A stretch of 64,000 nt of DNA, taken from the NCBI RefSeq assembly GCF_030272615.1, contig NC_081414.1, positions 233,232,733 to 233,296,732 on the forward strand, written 5' to 3'. The DNA comes from Cryptomeria japonica (lineage: Eukaryota; Streptophyta; Pinopsida; Cupressales; Cupressaceae). The notes under the pieces were generated by a model. The model worked only from the letters and a program-made list of their open reading frames with translations. It was not told the origin of the DNA and ran no database searches. Every line of letters starts with the position of its first letter. The first letter of the stretch is position 1. Made by a program: the position numbers and the translations under genes. Of the stretch, positions 44,874-55,735 are shown in pieces.

Positions 44874-47381
44874 GGCCAGGTTCCTGAATCTTTCTGCTTC
44901 ATTGATCGATTGAAGGGGCAATGCCTGCACTGGTGATCTAACTGGATCCTGTCGTCCCAAAGGTTCATTGATGTGACTGAAATATGTCCTCCATGCACCG
45001 ACCTCTCTCTCAAGCTTTCTATTCTTTTCTACTTCTTCTCTAAGCTTGTCCTTCAATGCCTCAAATGTGTCGGTGGCATCATCCAAAGTCTGCTCTGCTG
45101 TAGATGGTCCTAACTCAAAAGTCTGTATATCATAATCCTCTGCTAGGATCTCACCCTCATATTTGTCTGCTGCCGGTGTAGCTATCTGCAGTTTTCTAGA
45201 TCCAGTCTCATCTCGAATCATCTTGGACATCTTTGTAGCCTTCTTCTTTTCTGTTGTCATATGTGAACGTCCAACAAGGCTCTCTAAATCAATTGCACTG
45301 TCCTCGTCCTCAATTACGATCACCTTAGTCAATCTTTCCTTCAACCAATCTGGGATATTCGATCTTGTCTCTTGAACTTGAATTTCTTTATGTACTATTT
45401 CTTCTTGTCTGGGAGATGTTACTTCATTATCATTATCTAAATCATAGTCTTGGAGAGATCCATCTGACGAAACATGCTGTGCCTGTCCTTCTTCCTGCCT
45501 GTCATTTTGTACCATCGACTCCATGGACTCTTCCACTCGAACTGTTCTATTTTCCGGTCTGGAAGAAGTACCTGGTGTTTGATCTTTGTTGGCACCTAAC
45601 TTTTTCTTGGAAGGCTCTTTCTTTTCTGATCTTTCCTTTCTCTTCGAACCTCTCGAATGGAGATTGCCCTCACTGGCACATCGAAGGTTACCTTCACCTG
45701 AATTCCTAGGATTAGGACTGCCTTCGCTAACACTGGCTCTACCTTCGGCTGGTTTCTCTTCCAAAGTAAAAGACATAGCTATGCCTTGTTCTCTCAACTT
45801 CTGATGCTGAACGTCTACCCATCTGCGAGTACAAGACAAGACTGGTGCCATCAAATCATCTAAATCCACGGCCTCGGGCTCATTCCAATTCAAACTTATT
45901 GTTTTGCTTTCTCTATCATATGAAGATTGGATGTGCCTGCCGTTGTCCTGAGCTTGGTCGGCCACTCTGTAAATCTTACATTTCCTGATGAAATCCAAAG
46001 GCAATCTAGAATGCATCTTTCGTTTCACTTCGAGATCATCTAGGAGATTCATCATAAAATCTTCAATTTGGTGCTCATGTCTAAATCTTCTACCGACCGT
46101 CTCCTCTAAATGTCCATGGGGATCAAAACTATTCCTCCAAGCAAAAGATGAAAAAGAATACAAGGCTAACTCCTTCTCTGCGTCATCCATGGCTAAGACA
46201 TTAGGACATACTTCAACTGAATTACCCAAAATAATAGGTACCTGAACTCCATTCTGATGTCTGTGTCTGAATGCCTTTACATATGCTGCCAACTGCCTTG
46301 TTACTTCAACTAACACAATTCTGTCTGTCGGATATCTCGGCAACATGTATGGAGGTAAAGGACATCCATGCACTCTAATGTAAGTGAACTTGGGAAACTG
46401 AATGAACCAAGCACCGTACCTCTTGATGAACTCCTGGGCATCCTGAGATAATCTGTTGTGAATCCCTCCTTGCAACGTCCTTGTGATGTTCATCGTGAAA
46501 GTATCATTGACTAACTTGTAGTTCTTTCCTGGCGGATGATGCAAGTAGGTATAGGATTCACAAGCTCTGACCTCGCCGGGTCCTCTTCCAATCACTCCTC
46601 TGTGAGGTAGTCCTGCGTACTCAACGCTCCTGATTAAGGCATAGATGACGTATGAACTCATGTGGAAGGACTTAGTAGCCCTGAGTCTTCTCAACTGTAC
46701 GTCTAAGCAATGACTAATTATTCTAGCCCAATGTATTGTACCCTTTCCTTGAACAATCACCTGGATGAAGTAAAACATCCACTTCTCAAAATAGAAGGCA
46801 TGAGGTGCTCCTGTAACTCTGTTGAGCATGGTAATCAAATCTCTGTACTCCTCCTGGAAATCAATCCGATGCGGTGTGTTCGGTACCTTGCTCAGACGGG
46901 GACGACTCTTGAGTAGCCAGTTCTTGTTGATTATGCTTAGGCAAGCATCTGGATCATCATCATACACTGATCTGGCTCCTTCAATGCTCTTGTATATCAT
47001 GTCCCTGTGCTCTGGAAGATGGAAGGCTTCACTTATGGCTTCCTCTGAAAGGTATGCCAAAGTGTTTCCCTCATTGGACACAATTGTCCTAGACTGTGGA
47101 TTGTAGTGACGGGCACACTCGATCATCAACTCGTGGCACTGAATAGCTGGAGGAAAACCGGCCGCCTTAATGATGCCACTCTCTATTATTCTCCGGGCGA
47201 CAGGTGATGGCTTGCCAATGTAAGGGACCTCTCGAAACTTCTTCGTGCTAAAGTTCCCCAAGTTGGTATCTCCAATGTTGCTCCACTTCGACACGATCTT
47301 GGTCTCCACTTCTTCGGTCTTCTGATCTTCTTTCATGAGAGCCGAGCGACTGGTGGATGCTCCCGCCTTCGGGGTTGCCAT
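44871..47381 (-). CDS. U3-encoded accessory protein, main part (5' LTR)
   Basis: 836 codons from MATPKAG at 47381. It is the same protein as at 29176-31689 except that one Pro of a PP pair is missing (TSPRQEE here, TSPPRQEE there) because of a 3-bp indel. The acceptor-like AG/GT is at 47385-47384. In this LTR the ORF lies upstream of the element's own promoter, so expression from here would need a separate start or readthrough from flanking DNA. Confidence 0.75.
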   Translation of the reverse strand: MATPKAGASTSRSALMKEDQKTEEVETKIVSKWSNIGDTNLGNFSTKKFREVPYIGKPSPVARRIIESGIIKAAGFPPAIQCHELMIECARHYNPQSRTIVSNEGNTLAYLSEEAISEAFHLPEHRDMIYKSIEGARSVYDDDPDACLSIINKNWLLKSRPRLSKVPNTPHRIDFQEEYRDLITMLNRVTGAPHAFYFEKWMFYFIQVIVQGKGTIHWARIISHCLDVQLRRLRATKSFHMSSYVIYALIRSVEYAGLPHRGVIGRGPGEVRACESYTYLHHPPGKNYKLVNDTFTMNITRTLQGGIHNRLSQDAQEFIKRYGAWFIQFPKFTYIRVHGCPLPPYMLPRYPTDRIVLVEVTRQLAAYVKAFRHRHQNGVQVPIILGNSVEVCPNVLAMDDAEKELALYSFSSFAWRNSFDPHGHLEETVGRRFRHEHQIEDFMMNLLDDLEVKRKMHSRLPLDFIRKCKIYRVADQAQDNGRHIQSSYDRESKTISLNWNEPEAVDLDDLMAPVLSCTRRWVDVQHQKLREQGIAMSFTLEEKPAEGRASVSEGSPNPRNSGEGNLRCASEGNLHSRGSKRKERSEKKEPSKKKLGANKDQTPGTSSRPENRTVRVEESMESMVQNDRQEEGQAQHVSSDGSLQDYDLDNDNEVTSPRQEEIVHKEIQVQETRSNIPDWLKERLTKVIVIEDEDSAIDLESLVGRSHMTTEKKKATKMSKMIRDETGSRKLQIATPAADKYEGEILAEDYDIQTFELGPSTAEQTLDDATDTFEALKDKLREEVEKNRKLEREVGAWRTYFSHINEPLGRQDPVRSPVQALPLQSINEAERFRNLA

Positions 47382-48375
47382 ACCTACACAACATTTCATT
47401 ATAAGAAATAGATTTTGCAATAAATAACGGTGAATAAGAGAGACAAAGTTTTTAGGAAACCTCATGATAAGTCTCTAGAGTTATCATTTCCTAAAAACAA
47501 CGATTGAGCTAAGAGATTCAAAATTCAAAATTTCAAAATTTGAAATATGACGATGAATAAATAAAGCAATAACAATTAAATCGCCATACCTCGATAGAGA
47601 GCTAACTCTAGAATGCAAAAACACAATTCGCCTAGGCAAAATTTGAGGTATAAAATAGTCTTCAATATGATCTCCTCAAAATTGACTTTGCCGCCTCTGG
47701 AGTGAACGTGATCTTCAAGTATCGCCTTAGACGTGGTCTTAAATGATCTTCAAATTTGCCTTTGACAAATTGCTCAAACAAATCCTCCAAGTCTTTAGCA
47801 AATTCGCCTTAATGTATCCTCAAGTTCGCATTTGATGTGGTCTTCAAATTCGCACCACCCTTGATAACTAAGCACCACCCTTGGTCTTCAACGTAATTCG
47901 CACTCCACACAAGATGATATTAGCGCCACCTTTGGTTTGAAATCGCACCACCTTTGAACACACTTCGCACTATATTCGCCTCTTCTTGATTCGCATGAAG
48001 AAAGGTAAAAATGATTATGTGAAAATGAACATTTCACTCCCCTTATAAATAGCGCGCTCATCCTTTCACCCCTTAGGCCGACTTGACAAATAAAACCATT
48101 TTTTAAATGATTTGCAATAAAATAACAAGGCCGACTTGCTTAATTGGGCGTTTCAAATCGATTTTATATTAATTAAATAATTAATTATTAATGCCTTGCG
48201 TTTTTTAAATGTGAATTTCGATTTTTAATAAAGGCAAAAAATAATTAATAAAAGATAACGCCATATTAAATGCTAAATAAAAATGGATTTTCAATTTTTA
48301 AATCGATTTAGCATTTAAGGAAAATTCGAATTGCTTAATTTGGCGCCAAAACTGGAAAACAAAGGGACGTACCTC

Positions 48376-50161
48376 ATCGCTCTGGTCCCTTGGAGAGGGA
48401 CAGGAGCGATCCATGATTTTGGTCTTGATTTTGCATTTCTTACGTCCAACTCCTTCATCTTCGCGTTGAAAATCGATCATCATGATGAGTCCTTCGAATT
48501 TGATCATCTTGCATGCGTACTTAAATGTCTTTTGAATGTTCATCGCCCTTGTCCCTTGGAGAGGGACAGGAGCGATCTCCAAATTTCTACGTCCATCTTG
48601 CATCTTTTAACTTCGATCTTTATTGTTGGCGAATAACATCTATGCTCATGTCTTTTGCGCTTATTCCATTTGTCTTCATTATGTGTTTGGACGCATTAAA
48701 GGGATCATCGCCCTTGTCCCTTGGAGAGGGACAGGAGCGATCCACGTTTTCTCCTTAACCTTGGCAAGTTTAAACTTCAATCTTCGTTGTGATGTCTTCC
48801 AAACGATGTCCCTTGTCTTGCTTATCCTCGCCTAGCTTTGATCTTGAAGGAATATGCGTGCTTTTGATGATATCGCCCTGGTCCTTGTCCAAAGGACAGG
48901 AGCGATGTGAGCTTTTACCTTGATTGGCAATGTTTGGACGTTCAACATTCTTGCGAATTATCTTCAAACGATGCCTTGGACCATATGCTATCTTATGACG
49001 TCTTGACTTAGCTTGAACTTGAAGCAAAACGAGGAATCCAAAGCAAATCGCCCTGGTCCCTTGGAGAGGGACAGGAGCGATATAGTCTCCATGCTCAAAA
49101 TGATGATCATTTTACGTCCAAAACCCTTGAATATCATCCTTTTATCATACCATGGACCCTCTAAAACATTGCAACGTCTTGTCCTTACGTAAATTTTGCA
49201 TGAAATGGCCAATGCATCTAACATCGCCCTGGTCCCTTCCTGAGGGACAGGAGCGATCTAGGCTATAGGGTGTCAATCTCTTCATTTTAACGTCCTTTGA
49301 GTGTTTGCGCATGATGAAGACGCCTTGAAATGTCCCTCGCCACCTTGTCTTGACTTGTGTCGACCTTGAACTTTGGAGGAACGACCTTGAACTTGCGTAG
49401 GAAGTATCATCACCATTGTATCGCCCTGGTCCCTTGGAGACGGACAGGAGCGATCCTTCCCTTGTGGCCACTATCTCACTTTGCCAGGTTCCAAGTTTAT
49501 ATTCAACGGACTCGTCCCTCTTCACTCTATTCGTCCATGCCTTGACATCATCTGTACCTTTGCAAGAAAAGCAATTATATCAAAAATCGCTCTGGTCCCT
49601 TCCTGAGGGACAGGAGCGAACTAGGCATTTAACACTGTTATGGACGTCCCAAAAATCTTCAATTTATATTCAACGCATTTATCTCATGTTTTCCCTTGTT
49701 TTTGAACGTAAACTTGCCTTAACCTTTGTCTGGATTTTGCATAATGAAGGAAATCGCTCTGGTCCCTGGGAGAGGGACGAGAGCTACAAGGTACCTCGCC
49801 CTGGTCCCTTGGAGAGGGACAGGAGCGATTTGGTCAATATAGGTCATTCTCCTTCGTTTTTGCATATCAAATTATATTCATTTGGCAAAGCATCTTCCCT
49901 TGGACGTCCTCAAATCATTAAGTTTTCGAAATCTTGCAAGGACAAGGCGAAATTTGAATTGTAGCTCCGGTCCTTCACTGAGGGACAGGAGCGATTTTCC
50001 TCCTGGAGGCATTTCTGTGCTCATGAAAATCTTCAATTTATATTCAATGGAAAGATATCGCCGTTCTCCATCACTTCCAACTTGAAATTTGTCTGGACTC
50101 TGCAGGGATGATGAGATATTTGAAAATGAGCTCCCGTCCTTCACTGAGGGACAGGAGCGAT
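48376..50161. repeat. 12-unit array with a 35-bp inverted-repeat core (5' LTR)
   Basis: Same array as 32684-34469, shifted by 15,692 bp. Core starts include 48376, 48542, 48707, 48872, 49047, 49223, 49420 and 49586. The unit order and variant bases are conserved between the two LTRs. Confidence 0.85.
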
Positions 50162-50603
50162 TTTGCTCCTACAGGCCAAAATAACATGATTTTTCACATT
50201 CTAACACTTCACGAGACGAAAACAAATCAATTCCAATGCCCAGGATCAAAATCAAAAAAAGTCAAAATTTGGTCAAAATATTTAATCGGACAAAAATTCA
50301 CATTTCACCTTCAACACTTAGACAAATTTAAGCTCTGCATTAACATTCCAATCGAAATTAGACCATTTTGGCGAATTCATTGCATTCAAAATATGCATCC
50401 TAGAAAAGGAAGCTCAAAAGCTCTCAAAAATGACCGGATCCTGGCATGAAAAGACAAAATTTAAAACCCTAAGGCTTGACCCTAAATCCAGACGACCAAC
50501 TAACTAACAAAACCCTAAAAACGAAAGCAAAAACGAGCCAAAAACAAGCAAAAAAAGGGGGGTCCCCATTTGCGATGGGGCGATGTGTGAAATGGTCACA
50601 ACA

Positions 50604-50608
50604 ACTAT
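50604..50608. repeat. Target-site duplication ACTAT of the full element, right copy
   Basis: ACTAT follows CACAACA; its left partner is ACTAC at 27404-27408. Confidence 0.7.
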
Positions 50609-50743
50609 CCAAGAAGCTATTCCACTAAAGTCGCTTGTTCGCACATATAGAACTTGGAATCAGTAGTGATTTTTCAGGAGAGGATAAAATACCTTCGGGT
50701 ATCCTATCCTAATGTTTGGTAGATGATAAAACAGACACCAATA
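50609..50743 (+). mobile_element. Solo LTR-2, right part (U5 end)
   Basis: Separated from 20755-27408 by the nested element. The ordered blocks CCACTAAA, GCTTGT, ACTTGGA, GAGAGGATAA and GGTAT match the 3' end of the family LTR read in plus orientation. It ends CAATA and is followed by GGTAG (50744-50748), identical to the bases before 20755. Confidence 0.75.
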
Positions 50744-50748
50744 GGTAG
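50744..50748. repeat. Target-site duplication GGTAG of LTR-2, right copy
   Basis: Identical to 20750-20754, on the far side of LTR-2 and its nested insertion. Confidence 0.7.
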
Positions 50749-50754
50749 CACCTC

Positions 50755-50935
50755 TGGTGAGGGTCTGAGGATGAGAGACAGGTAGAGAGATAGGTCTAGA
50801 TCTTGGGGGAGAGAGGAGAGAGTGAGATGGCGAGTGGTAGAGAGAGGGGATAGAGGAAGAGTGATAGGGAGATAGATAGGTCTAAAATTCGAGGCAAGTA
50901 AAATGAGTGAGATATAGAGAGCGAGAAAATGCTGA
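50755..50935. repeat. GA-rich low-complexity tract
   Basis: The plus strand is dominated by GAGAGA, GGTAGAG and GATAG words. No coding or promoter signal is supported. Confidence 0.6.
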
Positions 50936-51190
50936 TAGAAGCCTATTGATTGCTGAAATTTGACTGTCTAAAAATTTAAAAGATCTTCTAAAACCTAGAA
51001 TTTGCATTATGACTCCTAGAGATCTAAAACCACTCTCAAACATCCTACCAATATATACATGAAATATAACTTAAAGTATAAGAAAGGAAGAAGACATATT
51101 GAAATGTGACTTAATGTTATATTTTTGAAATATCCTATTGTTTGAATTTTAATGGAATTAATGAATTTGTTTAGATATATGCTTGGTGTT

Positions 51191-51388
51191 TATTTCATAT
51201 CTTGAATATTCTTGTGCATGCAATGATAAGAACGTGCAATAAATGTAAATAACAGAATTTTCGCAATGGAACTGTAAACCCTTGTATATTATTTCATATC
51301 TTGAATATTCTTGTGCATGCAACGATAAGAACGTGCAATAAATGTAAATAACAGAATTTTCACAATGGAACTGTAAACCCTTGTATAT
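51191..51388. repeat. 99-bp tandem duplication
   Basis: Two adjacent 99-bp units (51191-51289 and 51290-51388) differ at only two positions that I see (t/c near 51222/51321 and g/a near 51263/51362). Because 99 is a multiple of three, it creates a repeated 33-residue frame on the minus strand that is not a gene. Confidence 0.85.
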
Positions 51389-53980
51389 TACTATTGGAAT
51401 GGTGAATTTTGGCACTTATTACAATAGCATTTGATGCTGCAATTACTCAGAAATTTACAAACAATACATGCAACACATACCCAATTCTGCAATCATTTCC
51501 AAACATGCCCTACAAGGGGTTGCCCAAGGTAGAAATATCATATAAATTCATGTAACCTTCAACCTACAACACGGCTCCATTATTGTGTCCAAACCCTAGC
51601 TAGAACTTCCCCAAATCTGCTCAAAAATCTGCAAATAAGCTCAATGATGAACTCTGAATGAATCCACCTCACAAGTAGAGTTGGGTTTCCGTCCAACCTA
51701 CAAATATCCAAGGGGTTTCATCCTCAGAAATGGCTGTCGCTGTCGCACCAGCAACTAAGGAGAAATATCAAGTATCAAACAATCACATAATGTCCCCTTT
51801 GAGAAGGACGAGGCTCCTTATAAAAAACTTCCCAAACCATTTCCTATCATATGATCATTCATATATCTGTTAGCAGCAATCAATAATCAACAATCACATA
51901 GGAACACAATAATCTGCAGTTTCCTATTTAGTACAGTTATAATAGCTGGTGATAAGATTCCAGAAATACATTAATAAACTGAAATCCTCATAGCAGACGC
52001 TGCTGCCTTAGAATAGTTAAGTGCATTTGATGGTTTGCTGCTGTAGTCTGTATCCCTACACGCTGCATCTTCTGAAACTGCTGTGCTCAACTGGAATGAT
52101 TCTAATTCTAATTGCTATATTGCTTGTTGAAATGCCCAAAGTCTTATGTAATGCGCAAGATGGAATCACCTAATGAAATCTGAGGGTTTTCATCCCCGAT
52201 TTCCACTTGAGATGTTTGATGGTTTTTGTTCTTGAATCAGTTACAATCATCAGGGTTTTGATGTCAAAGCGTGTTTTGTTCTAGAAGGAAGATTGTTAGA
52301 AATATGGTCATTATAACTGCTATTCATATATCTGTTAGCAGCAATCATACGTTATAACTTTCAGAAAATGAATTCTCAGGGCACGAATGAAGTCTTTGAA
52401 CATTTTAAGGACCTCATAGCTATTGTTGAGAAGCAACAAAGCTTTCAAATCAAGCAGCTAAAGAACAGAATTCAAGGATGATAGGTGTAGTTGAAAAAAA
52501 AAATCTACAATTTTGCAGGATAAGCAGCTTTTAAATTACTAATTTTGATTTCCCAAATAAGCATATTTTTTAAATCTTGAGTATAACACCAATCATCATA
52601 TGATGAACTCCTTGAGTTCAGGCTTTCTAGGATTGATATTGAAAGTCCCATCTTAATCTCGTTACCATTTTCATCATTTGGGTTTTTCCATAACCAATAG
52701 ACAGGTTAATTATCCTGTAACTGTAACATTTCAACCGTTATACAACAATTGAGTATATGGGGCTCATGTATCCATTGTTTTGTTAGGCTTTACATTCTGT
52801 TGAATATGGAATCTAACATATAGGTTTTGTTTATGGAAATTGATTGGTTCCTAAAAGAATTGTTATCCGACTCCATGATTTAACTTTCTTCATCATTCCC
52901 TTTCTTCACCTAAGCACAGCTGTACTTGTGATAAAGCATCACTATTATGTGTAAACTCTAAAGTTATGGCAGATCCTCGTACAGCTGCTTAGCTTATTTT
53001 GGCTAAAAGCTACTGCTCACCTTTTTAAGAAGCTACTTGTGAAGCTGGTGGTTCTATGAATATTTAATTTTTATGTTTATTTTAAGCAGCCATCTTAAAT
53101 TTGTATTAATAATATTGATAACAATTTTCGTAACTAAATTTTTTGGCAATATATAGTTGCTACTTATTAGTTATTTCCAGCCCTTGCTTTTGTCCACAGC
53201 TTATTTTCAATTCCTAAACAATAGCTGCTCCAGTAAAATAGGAAAAGATTCCAAATTATCCTTTTCTTATAATTAAAAATTTTCATGGGAACGCTCCAGC
53301 TGTTAACAGAAAGCACACTTAAGAAGCTGCATGGGGACATTGGATTAGTTAAGTTTAATTTCTGTTTTCTAATTTTTCCTTTTGCTCTCTAGAAGCCTGC
53401 ATTGTAAATCTGAGGCACACATGATCCTATTGGATGCCCTTGAGAGGTAAGACTCGAAGTATTCGTTGCCGATATAAGAAACCCCAATTTAGCTACCCAG
53501 GAAACTTGATAAAGTGTTTAAAGTGGATAAAATAACTGCATCCAAATTGCTGGGTAGAAGCATGTCTTGACAGATTAGGACAGATCGGTTATGGAACCTA
53601 AGCAGATAGTATTGAAATTGGGTAAAACACAGCATCAAACTTATGGTTGTAGCATACTCCAATGTACAAGGCCGGGCCAGTCATAACATCTAAGCCTAGC
53701 GTTACCCACAATTGAAAAAACAAAAAACAAATTTTGTGGTACAAATAAGTACTCAATAGGAACCGCAACAGTAAGTCACCCATATAATTCTAGACATTTT
53801 TTTGTGAAGCGCCCATAAGACAATTAGAGACGAAAATATGCATCTTCTGCTAGGCATAACCACAATACTAACTCCTTTCTCCTCTCTGAGGAAATGCCAA
53901 AACAAGGCAAAAGATATATACAGAAAAAAAAACTCATCCTCTTTAACTCAAAAAGCCAAAAAAGAAAGCACAAGAAACTT
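51389..53980. other. Stretch without a recognised gene
   Basis: No coding frame is convincing. It holds two of three copies of a short motif (51845-51882 and 52322-52347; the third is at 55670-55707). Because the F-box exon at 54007 reads leftwards and ends in a splice donor, this stretch is probably the beginning of that gene's intron. I could not find an LRR-type second exon in it. Confidence 0.4.
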
Positions 53981-54000
53981 TTCAGTCAATACAAAAACAT

Positions 54001-54006
54001 ACATAC
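54001..54006 (-). promoter_or_regulatory. 5' splice site of the F-box exon
   Basis: On the minus strand, CAAAG is followed by GTATGT, a strong donor match. The homologous protein reading would break after AA(G) of the Arg codon following MAQ. Confidence 0.65.
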
Positions 54007-54425
54007 CTTTGGGCCATATAAGCAATCGATTCGTCAGAGCAATGCCTAACATGCAATTCCCTTAAATTCCCACCACCGCAATCCACTGCAATCTTCACCA
54101 TTCTATCAATTTTTTTCTGAAACTCTACAGTCCACCAAAAAGCATTTTCCCTTGTCCTTCCAAAATACTGTTCAAAATCAACAACATGCCATAAAAATGG
54201 ATCACGGGAAGCCTTGAACCATGATTTACATACAGGAGATGCTCTATTCCATCTCTCCCCCAAATTCAACCTTGAGAATATGTCAACGAGGGCCTGTTCT
54301 GTAAGGTCCGACCAATTGCCCTCTCTCGTGGATTCAACCCCTTTTTCATTCTGCAAAGATTTGTCGCTGGAGAAGACCTCTTCAGAACTATGTGGAGATG
54401 ACCCATCTGCACAATTTGTTTCCAT
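54007..54425 (-). CDS. F-box protein, SKIP1-like, first exon (partial)
   Basis: Starts at METNCADGSS (ATG at 54425). A variable Ser/Glu-rich lead is followed by an F-box (WSDLTEQALVDIFSRLNLGE, then RASPVCKSWFKASRDPFLW), then FWWTVEFQKKIDRMV and the beginning of a leucine-rich repeat (NLRELHVRHCSDESIAYMAQ). This order closely resembles Arabidopsis SKIP1-type F-box/LRR proteins, substrate-recognition subunits of SCF ubiquitin ligases that bind SKP1 through the F-box. The exon ends CAAAG/GTATGT (donor at 54006), the expected place for the codon after MAQR. Later exons are not found in the next 3 kb leftwards, so the gene either has a very long intron or is a truncated fragment. Confidence 0.8.
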
Positions 54426-54472
54426 TGACAATCAACCAAACTGACTTATGCCCTGCCAGGGAATGTTGTTCT

Positions 54473-54482
54473 CTATTTATGC
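54473..54482 (-). promoter_or_regulatory. Possible TATA box of the F-box gene
   Basis: CATAAATAGAG on the minus strand lies about 50 bp upstream of the ATG at 54425. The distance allows only a short 5' leader, so it is plausible but not certain. Confidence 0.4.
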
Positions 54483-54499
54483 GTGTTACGATTTACGGG

Positions 54500-55735
54500 A
54501 TACTTGGAAAGGTGGCCAGCACTTTATGGGTGGATAAACACCTAATCAACTTTAGCTTAAAAGAGCTTTAGATTTGTTGTTTTAGTAGTTAATAGTGTCA
54601 TAGGCAAAATTAAAATTATTAATTTTGATTTTTTATATATCTTCATTTGACATCATTATATATTTTAAGGATAATATTTCTAAACTTTCATCATTTACAT
54701 TGGTCTGTGCATCAAAGTAGTCTAAATTAAAGTTTAGATTATCATTTTCAAAGATGTGTCTTATGATCTTAACATAATAATAAACATTCATCTTTAATAA
54801 TTTAATTGAATATCAATTGATCAAGAAGAGAGGAATAAAAGTATGGTAGATCTTAGGTTTATGTATTTTCTTGGAACAAATATTATATCAATTTTCATGT
54901 AGACATCATTTATTATGCATGTCTTCAATCTTGCGAATAACAATCAATAAGGTTCTGATTGAGGCATAATGAAGTGAAGTACTTCAACCTTAGCACAGCA
55001 AATTCCTAAAGGTGTTCATCAATACTCATGTCCCATTTCAAATATTTTGTGAAGACAAATCAAAAATTGCAAGTTTTAAGCAAACAAATGTGATCACATG
55101 TTTTAGATAGGGTCATAAATCTAAAAGTTGGCATTGTTAGTGTGATTTTATCCAAAATTTTAAAACATCAAATTCAAACACCCATGGCTATCTACATATC
55201 ATTCAAGTATATTTTGATACATAATCACCATTGGTCACAATACACCACCCTAGACCCAAGATAAAGATATGCACATTCTTATCCCTTCCTCTTTGTCATT
55301 AGGCTTTATATTTACTTGTCATGTGCTTGGATCAACTCTTGTGTTAGTCTAGATCTTATTACAATTTAATTGCCACGTGTTAGATTTTGATTAATATTTA
55401 GTAAAGTAATTGGACATTATTTTATCTTAGGTTGTTTCTTTTTCTCCTTTTCATACCTCACATTCCTAGCCTTTTAGGTTAGTTAATATTGATTTTTTCC
55501 TTTCCAGCTCTAAATTTTCTAATTTGTCATCATTTTTTTAAATGTGATTGTTCATAAGTGTTACCTAGGATTGGGCTTCCATTGTTTATTACCTTTTGGA
55601 TACTCACCCCCTCACTATCTTGGCATGTTTGGTATTGTTGGATCTCTCATTATAACTTGTGATCTTCCTTATCATATGATCATTCATATATCTGTTAGCA
55701 GCAATCAAGAAGGAAGACTAAGAGGGGGGCGGGGT
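54500..55735. other. AT-rich intergenic stretch
   Basis: Upstream region of the F-box exon. No coding frame is recognised. A 38-bp motif at 55670-55707 is identical to 51845-51882. Confidence 0.4.

Larger units (their letters stand above)
27409..50603 (-). mobile_element. Full-length giant-LTR Ty3/gypsy retrotransposon
   Basis: This 23.2 kb element has 7.5 kb LTRs (27409-34911 and 43102-50603) and an internal region of about 8.2 kb. It reads on the minus strand: 5' LTR on the right, a primer site at 43080-43097, gag, protease, RNase H, RT, a second RNase H, integrase, then the 3' LTR on the left. The integrase C-terminus has no chromodomain, and an extra archaeal-type RNase H (FDGSKSKQGSGAGY, CTNNVAEYE) is present, which points to the Tat/Ogre side of Ty3/gypsy. 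I count only about seven differences between the LTRs, so the insertion is recent. It lies inside solo LTR-2. Confidence 0.9.
43102..50603 (-). repeat. 5' LTR of the full element
   Basis: 7502 bp, almost identical to 27409-34911 with an offset of about 15,692 bp. Examples of differences: run length and gaata/gata near 43360; 3 bp fewer near 45413; single bases near 49129 and 49635; g/c and run-length changes near 50540-50560. It supplies the promoter of the element and carries a second copy of the U3 ORF, upstream of the likely transcription start. Confidence 0.9.

Noticed and set aside
51158-51415. Minus-strand frame with a repeated 33-residue block
   Set aside because: Produced by the 99-bp tandem duplication in AT-rich non-coding DNA; no start context or homology.
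53598-53783. Candidate second exon of the F-box gene
   Set aside because: The frame is hydrophobic and lacks leucine-rich-repeat spacing or matching splice sites.
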